Below are positions 16,471 through 24,652 of a DNA stretch of 64,000 bases, piece after piece. Position 1 is the stretch's first letter; each line of letters starts with the position of its first letter. This stretch comes from Segatella copri (GTDB taxonomy: Bacteria > Bacteroidota > Bacteroidia > Bacteroidales > Bacteroidaceae). The stretch lies in contig NZ_JAPDVG010000001.1 in the NCBI RefSeq assembly GCF_026015625.1, positions 1,488,001 to 1,552,000 on the forward strand, read 5' to 3'. The notes beneath the pieces were generated by a model, which worked only from the letters and a program-made list of their open reading frames with translations, had not been told where the DNA came from and did no database searches. The translations under genes and the position numbers were made by a program.

Positions 16471-17133
16471 TTACTCCTGCTTCCACAAACGATAGAGCGT
16501 TATAGGACCTTCCTTGGTAGCATACATTCTGGCAGCCGGTTCCTCACAGAGATCATTCAACACCTTATTGGCATGATAGCGGGTGACACCGAATTCACGA
16601 ATCATATCCTTCACCGTGATATAACCCTGCTGCTGACAAATCTCTACAATATCAGCAAACTCCTTATCCGCCTCTTTTGGAGTAGATTTCACACTCCAAT
16701 ACTGTCGGCTGCAACCATTAGAGTGGCGCTTCAGTCTTTCCAGAAACTCCTTCGTGGGCTGAATTTCCAAGCCGCAGATATCCACCTCATTGGCTGGAAT
16801 CAGATCACCCTCATGATAGGTCCTTTTCCATTCGATTCCATTCTTGTCCTTATGCTTCACCATCCCAAGCTTAGGCTTGACGATAAACATATCGCCTACC
16901 CTCACCTCGTTGCCTTCAGCCAAGGCATAAAGCGTTTCATCCTCTAGCGTTTCCAATGCGGAGATAAAGGACGAAACGTTCATCGCACAATGATCGCGAA
17001 CACGCTTCTCCATCTTCTCCCTGTCAACGATATCCCGTTTCACGAACATCGGATGTATCTGATACTTACCGCTTTCGTCCTTCAAGGGCGTGCGATGCTC
17101 CAAATAATTGATTGAACCTGTTGCTCTAGCCAT
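16471..17133 (-). CDS. HU-HIG family DNA-binding protein with C-terminal winged helix
   Basis: A 220-residue protein resembling the Bacteroidota HU-HIG group (HU-like domain fused to wHTH, Ig or Gly-rich parts). Residues 1-130 form the HU-like part, including INYLEHRTPLKDESGKYQIH and the GDMFIVKPKLGMVK beta-arm region. Residues 155-215 look like a winged helix (EFADIVEICQQQGYITVKDM, VTRYHANKVLNDL). HU-like proteins bend or organise DNA, and this variant probably has added sequence preference. Its 3' end abuts the tandem palindromic arrays at 16062-16460, making these candidate binding sites. A minus-strand -7 box TATCTTTG is at 17168-17175. Confidence 0.75.
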   Translation of the reverse strand: MARATGSINYLEHRTPLKDESGKYQIHPMFVKRDIVDREKMEKRVRDHCAMNVSSFISALETLEDETLYALAEGNEVRVGDMFIVKPKLGMVKHKDKNGIEWKRTYHEGDLIPANEVDICGLEIQPTKEFLERLKRHSNGCSRQYWSVKSTPKEADKEFADIVEICQQQGYITVKDMIREFGVTRYHANKVLNDLCEEPAARMYATKEGPITLYRLWKQE

Positions 17134-17205
17134 ATTCTTAGTTTTTTATTCTTTAAAAGATAATGCACAAAGATACTGATTATTAACGAGATATGCAATT
17201 ATTTT

Positions 17206-17319
17206 ATGTTAACTTTGTTAAAAGATAGAGTTATAAAAGGGAGTTTTATGACAAAAGATAGAGTTATAAATGGGCATTTTATGATAAAAGATAGAGTTAT
17301 CAGACTCTTTACATTATGA
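17206..17319 (+). CDS. Possible 37-residue ORF over a 33-bp tandem repeat
   Basis: AAAGATAGAGTTATmAA starts at 17221, 17254 and 17287, an exact 33-base (11-codon) period. An ATG at 17206 opens a frame in which each unit reads KDRVIxGxFMx and which ends at TGA 17317-17319. Period and frame agree, which is unusual for non-coding DNA, but there is no clear promoter or ribosome site. It lies between the HU-HIG promoter and higA. It may instead be a non-coding repeat. Confidence 0.35.
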   Translation: MLTLLKDRVIKGSFMTKDRVINGHFMIKDRVIRLFTL

Positions 17320-17340
17320 TTATCTGTGTAAAAAATCAAA

Positions 17341-17385
17341 TCAGCAAGTATACCAGAAGTCTTAAGACGTTGATATACTTGCTGA
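17341..17385. terminator. Hairpin downstream of higA and the 33-bp repeat
   Basis: TCAGCAAGTATA (17341-17352) pairs perfectly with TATACTTGCTGA (17374-17385). The loop contains the palindrome GTCTTAAGAC. It is placed to end transcription of the higBA operon or of the repeat region. No strong T-run is seen on the minus strand. Confidence 0.5.
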
Positions 17386-17467
17386 TTATATTATCCCAAG
17401 CAACGAGACAAGTAGCCAATGCAACAAGTTACAAAATCTATATTATCACTATTTATATCTTCTGTTT

Positions 17468-17812
17468 TTACAAGGCTGCAGCCACCCTTCTTACTTTTGC
17501 CAATCTCGTCATAAAAGTAGAATCACTTTTAGTAGATTGCAGATTATATCTCATCTGCATTTTCAACAAAGGCTCAGCATTCACTCCAAGTGCAGCCTCA
17601 AAGAGCAGGGCCGTTTTTTCCGTTACTGGGCGACGAGCATTCAGAATTTCGTTCAGGACAGAATAAGCAATCCCCATTTCCTCCGCCAACTGGCGCTGAG
17701 AGATTCCACGGTATTCTATCTCATCCTTCAGAACATCCCCTGGATGCGTAGGAAAAGCTGGAGTCATCTCGTTTGCTCGCATTTCCTTTGTTGTTTTATT
17801 ATCGTTGCTCAT
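17468..17812 (-). CDS. higA: HigA-type antitoxin (XRE family)
   Basis: A 114-residue antitoxin and autorepressor. The HigA signature is clear: PTHPGDVLKDEIEYRGISQ near residues 21-39, then the helix-turn-helix RQLAEEMGIAYSVLNEILNA. It should neutralise the toxin encoded just upstream and repress the shared promoter. It starts seven bases after the toxin stop, in the toxin-antitoxin order typical of higBA. The C-terminal 30 residues are basic and less conserved in type. Confidence 0.9.
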   Translation of the reverse strand: MSNDNKTTKEMRANEMTPAFPTHPGDVLKDEIEYRGISQRQLAEEMGIAYSVLNEILNARRPVTEKTALLFEAALGVNAEPLLKMQMRYNLQSTKSDSTFMTRLAKVRRVAAAL

Positions 17813-17819
17813 AACTATA

Positions 17820-18134
17820 TTATTTATAATGGTTTGACAATTCAGTTATATTACATATGGTTGCAATAGTTTGACCATCCTCAAATTCTTCTTCAAATTC
17901 TATTCGATATTGGTCATTCACTCTTACCGAGGACAAACCTTCTTTATTTCCTTCTAACCGTTCATAATTGAGAGAATTATATTTCCATAGACCTTGAACG
18001 TTATCTTCCGATATCATAAGGTCTATCACTCGAATATACTTTCTAACTATTTGCGGTTGAAAGCGATGCTTTTTATCAGATTTGCCAGATCTATATAGAT
18101 CACGCAGATAATCCTCGTTGAAATTTACTATCAT
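17820..18134 (-). CDS. higB: HigB/RelE-ParE-type toxin
   Basis: A 104-residue toxin of the RelE/ParE superfamily, probably a ribosome-dependent mRNA interferase. Features are the IVRKYIRVIDLMI helix, a central LNYERLEGNKEGLSSVRVND segment and the strand YRIEFEEEFEDG, which correspond to the HigB core. The start at 18134 is preferred because a minus-strand -7 box TATCTTTG lies at 18156-18163. The longer frame would begin upstream of the promoter. It is the first gene of the higBA pair. Confidence 0.87.
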   Translation of the reverse strand: MIVNFNEDYLRDLYRSGKSDKKHRFQPQIVRKYIRVIDLMISEDNVQGLWKYNSLNYERLEGNKEGLSSVRVNDQYRIEFEEEFEDGQTIATICNITELSNHYK

Positions 18135-18224
18135 AACCTTAATGTTTTGATGCTGCAAAGATAATATTTTAATTCGATATTCACAAATTTTGTGAAGGAA
18201 ACTTTTGCTTAACAACTATAATTG

Positions 18225-18285
18225 TGATTATCTGTGTTAAAATTCACAAGAACACCTCATTTCTCATTATTTTTTATTACCTTTG
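18225..18285 (+). promoter_or_regulatory. Promoter module resembling that of bcp
   Basis: TGATTATCTGTGTTAAAA begins at 18225 and TACCTTTG, the -7 box, ends at 18285. Order and spacing match the module at 10962-11022. It points rightward at the small frame at 18314. Confidence 0.55.
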
Positions 18286-18313
18286 CCCCAAATAACAATT
18301 TAAAACAAAGGAT

Positions 18314-18448
18314 ATGAGCACATCAACTAATGCGATTACTCCCGTTTTGCAAGCGAAGCTTGACAAAGCGAGAGAAGAACATACAAACGGAGAAACACTG
18401 TGCTTTGGCACTGCTCAAGATGCTATCGCATGGATGGAAACCTTATAG
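18314..18448 (+). CDS. Small hypothetical protein, antitoxin-like
   Basis: A 44-residue frame with a good promoter 29 bases upstream (TACCTTTG at 18278-18285). It begins MSTSTNAITPVLQAKLDKAR and ends in AQDAIAWMETL, with a predicted helix of charged residues. This resembles the short antitoxin or regulatory proteins common beside toxins in this phylum, but I do not recognise the family. The stretch after the stop shows no partner toxin, so it may be a remnant or solitary. It lies between higBA and the type III system. Confidence 0.45.
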   Translation: MSTSTNAITPVLQAKLDKAREEHTNGETLCFGTAQDAIAWMETL

Positions 18449-18626
18449 TGTTGCGAATAGACTCCTTATGGATGAAATTCCGGTATCCTTTAAAACTTGT
18501 TGCATCATAATGACCAACAAGGAATTTTGAATATATAACAATTTAAAAAGTAAGAAATATAAGAAACAGAAAAGAAAGATATAACATAGTAAGATTATAA
18601 ACTTGCGTTTACTAATTTGTTCGGAT

Positions 18627-18746
18627 ACACTTAAATTTTGCCAGAATTAAAGTATTAGTACCAACGAAGAGTAAGTTCTGTAAACGCCTACGCTATAGCG
18701 TGGGCGGAACTTATCGTTGGTACGGGCCCGGCAAAAGCCTAAGTGT
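18627..18746. ncRNA. 120-nt nested stem, candidate structured RNA or small element
   Basis: Successive paired blocks form one nearly continuous hairpin: ACACTTA/TAAGTGT (18627-18633 with 18740-18746), TTTTGCC/GGCAAAA, GTACCAACGA/TCGTTGGTAC (18658-18667 with 18714-18723), TAAGTTC/GAACTTA, and an apical CGCC/GGCG around the palindrome ACGCTATAGCGT. The rest of the 514-base gap 18449-18962 shows no gene. No promoter is obvious, so a small inverted-repeat element is as likely as an RNA. Confidence 0.5.
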
Positions 18747-18962
18747 AGATAAGGGAAGCTCACGCTTCTTCTTTGTCTTCACTTCATCAAGGCTTTCATT
18801 GGATGGCTTTCTGCCAATCTTTCTGTCCGCTGCCCGTTTTACTCCGATAATGATTTAGTTCCAAACGCACCCATCAGCTATAGCAAAAGACGTTGGAGTT
18901 CGCTTCAATGTTTGTTGCTATACCTTTTTATATATAGTAACCAACAATGAAAAGAGCTACGA

Positions 18963-20894
18963 ATGGACAAATTAAGAATGCAGAGTAGTAATGGTGTCGA
19001 GGACAACATTACGAAAATTGCGCAGCTGTTTCCCGACTGCGTTACGGAGACTGTGGATGAAAGAAACGGCCAGCCAAAGCACCTCATAGATTTCGAGAAA
19101 CTCAAGCAGAATCTTTCTGATAGCGTAATATCAGAAAGAGCAGAACGCTACCAGTTTACCTGGCCCGACAAGAGCAAGGCAATTCTCCTAGCCAACTCTC
19201 CTATCAATGCCACACTTCGCCCTTGCCGTGAAGACAGCGTTGATTTCGACAACACCCAGAACCTTTATATCGAGGGAGACAACCTCGATGTTCTCAAATG
19301 TCTGAAGGAGACTTATCTCCACAAGGTGAAAATGATCTATATAGACCCACCTTACAATACCGGAAACGATTTTGTTTATGAAGATGATTTCGCTCAGTCT
19401 TCAGAAGAATACCTCGCCAACTCAGGACAGTTTGACGAGCAGGGCAACCGTATGTTTACCAATGCCGAAAGCAATGGTAGATTCCATACTGATTGGCTCA
19501 ACATGATTTATCCGAGATTGAAGGTTGCTAGAGACTTGCTGACCGATGATGGTGTGATATTTATTTCGATTGATGACAATGAGGTGGAGAACCTCAGAAA
19601 GGTTTGCGATGAGGTATTTGGAGAACAGAACTTTATCACTCAAATCAATTGGGTTTCCAAAAGTGGTGGTAGTGCTGACGAACGATATATTATCAAGGCT
19701 ACAGAATATATTCTTGTCTATACTAAAGCTAAAGACTCTGCCATTTTTGGCAAAGAAGAGGCAGAAACTAGCTCCGACAAATATAAGTTAACAGATAAGC
19801 ATGAAGAAGAAAGAGGAAAATACACGCTAAAGAAACTGGATTTTCGCATGACAAGCCAGCATTATACAGAAGCGTTAAATTATCCAGTTATAGACCCTGA
19901 CGGAAACGAGTTATGGCCTGGTGGTAAAAATCATAGACAAGATGGTGGTTGGAATTGGAGATGGAGTAAAGCTAAATATGAATGGGGCGTAAAAAATGAT
20001 TTTATCCAATTTGTCAAGAACAACAAAGGTTCGTGGACTCTAAACACTAAACAATACCAAAAAGTTGATAATTGCAATCGACCAACAGAACGAGGTTTAG
20101 CTTACAGAAACTTCATTCCAAGTTCCGAACTAAACACAACACAGGGGAGTAGGCTTATAGCTGAATACTTTGAGAGTAAGATTTTCGAATATGCAAAGCC
20201 TCATCAACTAATCTGTAAATGTATGAAGATTGCAAACTGTGATAAGAATGCTCTTATCCTCGACTTCTTCAGCGGCTCCGCCACCACAGCCCATGCCGTC
20301 ATGCAACTCAACTCCGAAGACGGCGGCAACCGCAAGTTCATTATGGTGCAGCTCCCTGAGAAGACCGAAGAGAAGAGCGAAGCTTTCAAGGCAGGCTATA
20401 AGAACATCTGCGAAATCGGTAAGGAGCGAATCCGTCGTGCCGGCAAGAAAATCAAGGAGGAATCTCCTTTAACCACCCAAGACCTCGATACAGGTTTTCG
20501 TGTGTTGAAACTCGATTCCACCAATATGCAAGACATCTACTATTCTCCAAAGGATATTTCGCAAGCCGACCTCTTCTCGCAGGTGGATAATGTAAAGCCG
20601 GATAGAACTGGCGAAGACCTGCTCTTCCAGGTAATGCTTGAACTCGGCGCAACCCTGGATTCGAAGATAGAAACGACAATGGTAGCTGGCAAGACCATCT
20701 ATAACGTTGCCGAAGGATACCTTGTGGCTTGCTTCGACCCGGATGTAACCGACAATGTGGTAAAATCCATCGCTCAGATGCAGCCAGCCTATGCCGTGCT
20801 CCGTGACACCAGCATGAAGGACGATTCCACCGCCACCAACTTCGAGCAGATCTTTAAAACATATTCGCCTGACAAGGTCACCAAAATCCTTTAG
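18963..20894 (+). CDS. mod: Type III restriction-modification methyltransferase subunit (Mod)
   Basis: A 643-residue adenine N6-methyltransferase of the beta class, with motif IV before motif I. DPPY is at residues 128-131 within MIYIDPPYNTGNDF. The AdoMet-binding FSGSAT motif is near residue 437. The target-recognition region between them (about residues 230-415, DNA 19650-20210) is visibly more AT-rich than its flanks, as expected from recombination of specificity segments. Mod gives site recognition and methylation, and with Res it forms the nuclease. It is followed 82 bases later by res. No simple-sequence tract for phase switching was seen. Confidence 0.95.
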   Translation: MDKLRMQSSNGVEDNITKIAQLFPDCVTETVDERNGQPKHLIDFEKLKQNLSDSVISERAERYQFTWPDKSKAILLANSPINATLRPCREDSVDFDNTQNLYIEGDNLDVLKCLKETYLHKVKMIYIDPPYNTGNDFVYEDDFAQSSEEYLANSGQFDEQGNRMFTNAESNGRFHTDWLNMIYPRLKVARDLLTDDGVIFISIDDNEVENLRKVCDEVFGEQNFITQINWVSKSGGSADERYIIKATEYILVYTKAKDSAIFGKEEAETSSDKYKLTDKHEEERGKYTLKKLDFRMTSQHYTEALNYPVIDPDGNELWPGGKNHRQDGGWNWRWSKAKYEWGVKNDFIQFVKNNKGSWTLNTKQYQKVDNCNRPTERGLAYRNFIPSSELNTTQGSRLIAEYFESKIFEYAKPHQLICKCMKIANCDKNALILDFFSGSATTAHAVMQLNSEDGGNRKFIMVQLPEKTEEKSEAFKAGYKNICEIGKERIRRAGKKIKEESPLTTQDLDTGFRVLKLDSTNMQDIYYSPKDISQADLFSQVDNVKPDRTGEDLLFQVMLELGATLDSKIETTMVAGKTIYNVAEGYLVACFDPDVTDNVVKSIAQMQPAYAVLRDTSMKDDSTATNFEQIFKTYSPDKVTKIL

Positions 20895-20976
20895 AAAGGT
20901 AAAAAAGTAAAAAGAACATTTTTGCTGTGTTTACTTGAAACTTGTAAAAGTAAAAAGAGCTTTACTGATTACGATT

Positions 20977-23900
20977 ATGAAACTGAAGTTTAAGATACAA
21001 CAATATCAGACCGATGCCGTGGAGAGCGTCATCAACGTCTTCAAGGGGCAGCCCAACCAAGCCAACCTGGAATACAGGATGGATAAGGGAAAACTGTATG
21101 TGGTTGACAGCAAGAAGCATGACATCAAATTCGTTCAAGCCAATGTTTTTGCTGATAGCGATGATGCGGGCAATAGCCTGGGCTATAAGAACAACCGCCT
21201 TGCCATGGATAAGGTGGCTCTCTTTGACAACATCCGACAGATTCAGACCGAGAACAACATCCATCAGGATGAAGGACTCTGTCAGAAACTCGGAGCCTGC
21301 CAGCTCGACGTGGAGATGGAAACCGGTACGGGAAAGACTTACGTCTATATCAAGACGATGTTCGAACTGAACAAACAGTATGGCTGGACCAAGTTTATCG
21401 TGGTGGTTCCAAGCATTGCTATCCGAGAGGGAGTGAAGAAAAGCTTCGACATTACGGTAGATCACTTCATGGAGCAATACGGCAAGAAGGCTCGCTACTT
21501 CATATACGACAGCAGCAGCCTCAACGACATCGACACCTTCTCGCAGAGCAACGACATCAGCGTGATGATCATCAACACCCAGGCCTTCAACACCATGAAG
21601 GAAGGAGCCAAGAACAAGGCGGCACGCATCATCAACTCCGAACGTGATGAGTTCGGTTCCCGAAAGCCGATTGCCGTTCTTGCTGCCAACAACCCTATCA
21701 TCATTCTGGATGAACCACAGAAGATGGGAGGTGCCGCTACACAGACGGCACTCAAAGCCTTCAATCCGCTTTTCACATTGAACTACTCTGCTACCCACAA
21801 GGAGCACCACAACACGGTGTATGTGCTCGATGCACTTGATGCCTACAACCACAAGTTGGTGAAGAAGATAGAGGTAGTAGGTTTCGAACTGAAGAACCTG
21901 AAAGGTACCGATAGCTATATCTATTTTGCAGAGTTGCTGCTTTCGAAAGACAAGGCACCACAGGTAAGGCTGGAGATAGAACAGCAGAGCACTACGGGAG
22001 CCATCAAACGAATTTACAAGAAGTTGGGCGAAGGCGACGACCTCTATAGTGCCTCTGGAAACATGCTGCAATACAAGGGGTTCATGATTACCGACATCGT
22101 GGTGGATGCCCGTCAGCCAAGCCGAAGCCAGGTGAAGTTCAGCAACGGCGAGAGTCTGATGCTGAAGGAGGTAATCGGCAACGTAACTGCCGACCACAAG
22201 GCTCGCATCCAGATAAGGGAAACCATCAAGGCGCACTTCCGCAAAGAGAGTGCGCTCTTCCATCGTGGCATCAAGTGCCTCTCCCTTTTCTTCATCGACG
22301 AGGTTGCCAAGTATCGCCAGTATGATGAAGACGGCAATGCGCTGCTGGGACGTTATGGAGAAATCTTCGAACAGGAATACCAGGCAGAACTACGGGAGAA
22401 TCAGAATATGTATGACCCGGAGTATATGCAGTATCTCAGCTGCATCCCTGTCAACAAGACCCATGAGGGTTATTTCTCCATCGACCCCAAGACCAAGCGC
22501 ATCAAGGACAGCGATGAGAAGAAGGGAGTGGGAAGCGACGACGTATCGGCTTACGACCTGATTATGAAAGATAAAGAACGACTACTGAGTCTCGACCCAA
22601 CTTACTCGCCAGTTCGCTTCATCTTCTCCCACTCTGCCTTGAGAGAAGGTTGGGATAATCCGAACATCTTCCAGATCTGTTCGCTCAGACAGGCTAACAG
22701 CATCTCGCAGAAGCGCCAGGAAGTGGGACGAGGATTGCGACTCTGCGTTGACAACAAGGGAGTGCGACAGGATGCCGATACCCTGCAGGGACAGGTGCAA
22801 CAGATTAACCGTCTTACCGTGATTGCCTCTGAGGGCTATGCTGATTTCGTAAACGACCTGCAGAAGAATATTTCGGAAGATCTCTACGACCGTCCGAAGG
22901 TTGCCGACATCGATTACTTCGATGGAAAAACCTTCACGATTGAGAATGGCAGCAAGCACAGTATCACAACGGCAGAAGCCAAGAAGATATATTTCTATCT
23001 GGTGAAGAACGGTTATGTGGATGACGAAAGTCATGTAACCGAAGCTTACCGCTCTGCCGCAACATCGGGAACACTCGCAACATTGCCAAATGAAGTAAAG
23101 CCATACGGCAAATGGATTCACAAACTGATAGAAGGCGTATGGAATCCTTCTGTCCTTGACGGTATGATAGAAAACGGAAGTACGCCGCAGACTCCGGAGA
23201 ACAGACTGAATGAGAACTTCACGAAGAAGGAGTTCCAGGAACTCTGGAATCGCATCAACCACAAATATGCCTATACGGTGAACTTCGAAAGCAAGGAACT
23301 GATAGAGAAAGCCATTGCTGCCATCAACAAGGAACTGGTAGTTTCGAGACTGAGCTACGTGGTAACCCGAGGAGTGCAGAAGACGGAACTGAAGCATGAC
23401 GACATGAAGGCGGGCAGCATGATGGTGCAGGAAGAAAAGCAGCATGATGACCTGAGAACGGATGTAGTAAGCACCGTGAAGTATGACCTGCTGGGCAAGA
23501 TAGCCGCCAACACCCGATTGACCCGCAAGACCATCGCCGGGATTCTGAGTCAGATTAAGCCAGAAAAGTTTAATATGTACAAGATGAATCCGGAAGAGTT
23601 TATCCGCAGGGTAAGCCGCCTGATACTGGAGCAGAAAGCCACCATCATCGTAGATCACATCAGTTACAACGAGATAGAGGGAAGCTACGATTCGGCCATC
23701 TTTACGGAGGAGAAACATACCTCGCTCGACAAGGCTTACCAAGGCAGGAAGAGCATCGTGGATTATGTGTTTACCGATGGAACGGCAAAGCAGAGTGTGG
23801 AGCGCAAGTTTGTAGAAGACCTCGATACGAGTACCGACGTTGCCGTATATGCCAAGTTGCCAAAAGGCTTCCACATTCCTACCCCTGTGGGCAATTATTC

Positions 23901-24111
23901 TCCCGACTGGGCGATAGCATTCAAGGATGGTGCCGTGAAGCATGTCTATTTCGTAGCCGAAACCAAGGGCAGCATGTCAACCCTCGATTTGCGAGGCATA
24001 GAAGATGGCAAGATAGCCTGTGCCGACAGGCTCTTCGAGCAACTCTCAGGTTCGGGCATCTACTATCATAAGGTAACCAACTACGACGACTTGATGGAAT
24101 GGGTGAAGTAA
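20977..24111 (+). CDS. res: Type III restriction endonuclease subunit (Res)
   Basis: A 1044-residue SF2 helicase-nuclease. Walker A ETGTGKT is near residue 115. Motif II appears as ILDEPQKM near residue 243. Motif VI QKRQEVGRGLR is near residue 578. A C-terminal PD-(D/E)XK nuclease is suggested by PDWAIAFKDG and FVAETKGS near residues 975-1000. It cuts unmodified DNA together with Mod after translocation or sliding. The ATG at 20977 is chosen over an upstream TTG at 20935. The reading frame is intact, so the system looks functional. A hairpin at 24134-24193 ends the operon. Confidence 0.95.
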   Translation: MKLKFKIQQYQTDAVESVINVFKGQPNQANLEYRMDKGKLYVVDSKKHDIKFVQANVFADSDDAGNSLGYKNNRLAMDKVALFDNIRQIQTENNIHQDEGLCQKLGACQLDVEMETGTGKTYVYIKTMFELNKQYGWTKFIVVVPSIAIREGVKKSFDITVDHFMEQYGKKARYFIYDSSSLNDIDTFSQSNDISVMIINTQAFNTMKEGAKNKAARIINSERDEFGSRKPIAVLAANNPIIILDEPQKMGGAATQTALKAFNPLFTLNYSATHKEHHNTVYVLDALDAYNHKLVKKIEVVGFELKNLKGTDSYIYFAELLLSKDKAPQVRLEIEQQSTTGAIKRIYKKLGEGDDLYSASGNMLQYKGFMITDIVVDARQPSRSQVKFSNGESLMLKEVIGNVTADHKARIQIRETIKAHFRKESALFHRGIKCLSLFFIDEVAKYRQYDEDGNALLGRYGEIFEQEYQAELRENQNMYDPEYMQYLSCIPVNKTHEGYFSIDPKTKRIKDSDEKKGVGSDDVSAYDLIMKDKERLLSLDPTYSPVRFIFSHSALREGWDNPNIFQICSLRQANSISQKRQEVGRGLRLCVDNKGVRQDADTLQGQVQQINRLTVIASEGYADFVNDLQKNISEDLYDRPKVADIDYFDGKTFTIENGSKHSITTAEAKKIYFYLVKNGYVDDESHVTEAYRSAATSGTLATLPNEVKPYGKWIHKLIEGVWNPSVLDGMIENGSTPQTPENRLNENFTKKEFQELWNRINHKYAYTVNFESKELIEKAIAAINKELVVSRLSYVVTRGVQKTELKHDDMKAGSMMVQEEKQHDDLRTDVVSTVKYDLLGKIAANTRLTRKTIAGILSQIKPEKFNMYKMNPEEFIRRVSRLILEQKATIIVDHISYNEIEGSYDSAIFTEEKHTSLDKAYQGRKSIVDYVFTDGTAKQSVERKFVEDLDTSTDVAVYAKLPKGFHIPTPVGNYSPDWAIAFKDGAVKHVYFVAETKGSMSTLDLRGIEDGKIACADRLFEQLSGSGIYYHKVTNYDDLMEWVK

Positions 24112-24133
24112 TTCGTAATGTTAAATGTTATCG

Positions 24134-24193
24134 CCTCCTCTTTCACCATCTACGCCTTCGAAGCCTTGAAGGCGGAACTGGAGAAAGAGGAGG
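24134..24193. terminator. Hairpin shared by the convergent res and small gene
   Basis: CCTCCTCTTTC (24134-24144) pairs with GAAAGAGGAGG (24183-24193), and inside it CGCCTTC (24153-24159) pairs with GAAGGCG (24168-24174). It overlaps the last codons of the minus-strand gene. Confidence 0.6.
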
Positions 24194-24440
24194 AAGTGCG
24201 CTTTATCTTTTTTTGGATGATTTCAACACCACCCAACTGAATTGATAGAGGGGCATTTCTCTTCCTCTGCATTTGTCTTGCCTTGCCTGTTATCTCCATA
24301 TTGTTGAGTGGATAGCCCAGTCTCAAACACTCGAATATCGCTTCGGTCGCTATCTGCCTGTACTTTTCGCTCAGGCTCATAACATATTGCAGGGCGTTCC
24401 GTCCATCTCTTAAATATATAGTCGATAATTTTTCTTCCAT
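24150..24440 (-). CDS. Small hypothetical protein
   Basis: A 96-residue protein of unknown family, predicted mostly helical (IYLRDGRNALQYVMSLSEKY, IATEAIFECLRLGYPL). Its Ser/Ala/Lys-rich tail overlaps the res terminator hairpin. A minus-strand -7 box TAAATTTG is present about 30 bases before the ATG, which supports expression. It is convergent with res and may belong to the same acquired block. No function is proposed. Confidence 0.5.
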   Translation of the reverse strand: MEEKLSTIYLRDGRNALQYVMSLSEKYRQIATEAIFECLRLGYPLNNMEITGKARQMQRKRNAPLSIQLGGVEIIQKKIKRTSSSFSSSAFKASKA

Positions 24441-24544
24441 AACTCTTCATTATTATAGTTTTTGCTGCAAATTTACGAATACGCAAAATGTAGCCATGAT
24501 GGTAGCTGAGGATATGTGCAAAAATAGTCATACAAAAAAATAAA

Positions 24545-24587
24545 AAATCCCTGCCATAGGAAGCCTTTCCTACAGCAGGTATTTTTC
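24545..24587 (-). terminator. Terminator of the carA-carB genes
   Basis: CCTGC-CA-TAGGA (24550-24561) pairs with TCCTA-CA-GCAGG (24568-24579), with A/T runs outside. On the minus strand it is followed by a T-run. It lies about 70 bases after carB. Confidence 0.7.
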
Positions 24588-24652
24588 TATTGGGAATCGT
24601 CAAGAATGACTTAACTGTCAATTCTTAATCACTAATAAATAATCACTAAACA

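Noticed and set aside
18330..18530. A 66-codon frame overlapping the 44-residue frame
   Set aside because: It starts inside the better-supported small gene in another frame and has no promoter or motif of its own.
18963..18990. Phase-variable repeat at the start of mod
   Set aside because: No homopolymer or short tandem repeat tract was seen in or near the 5' end of the gene.
20962..22263. A 433-codon minus-strand frame inside res
   Set aside because: It lies wholly antisense to a strongly matching Res gene, has no known motif, and long antisense frames are common opposite such codon use.
22582..23943. A 453-codon minus-strand frame inside res
   Set aside because: As above: antisense to conserved Res sequence, no family motif.
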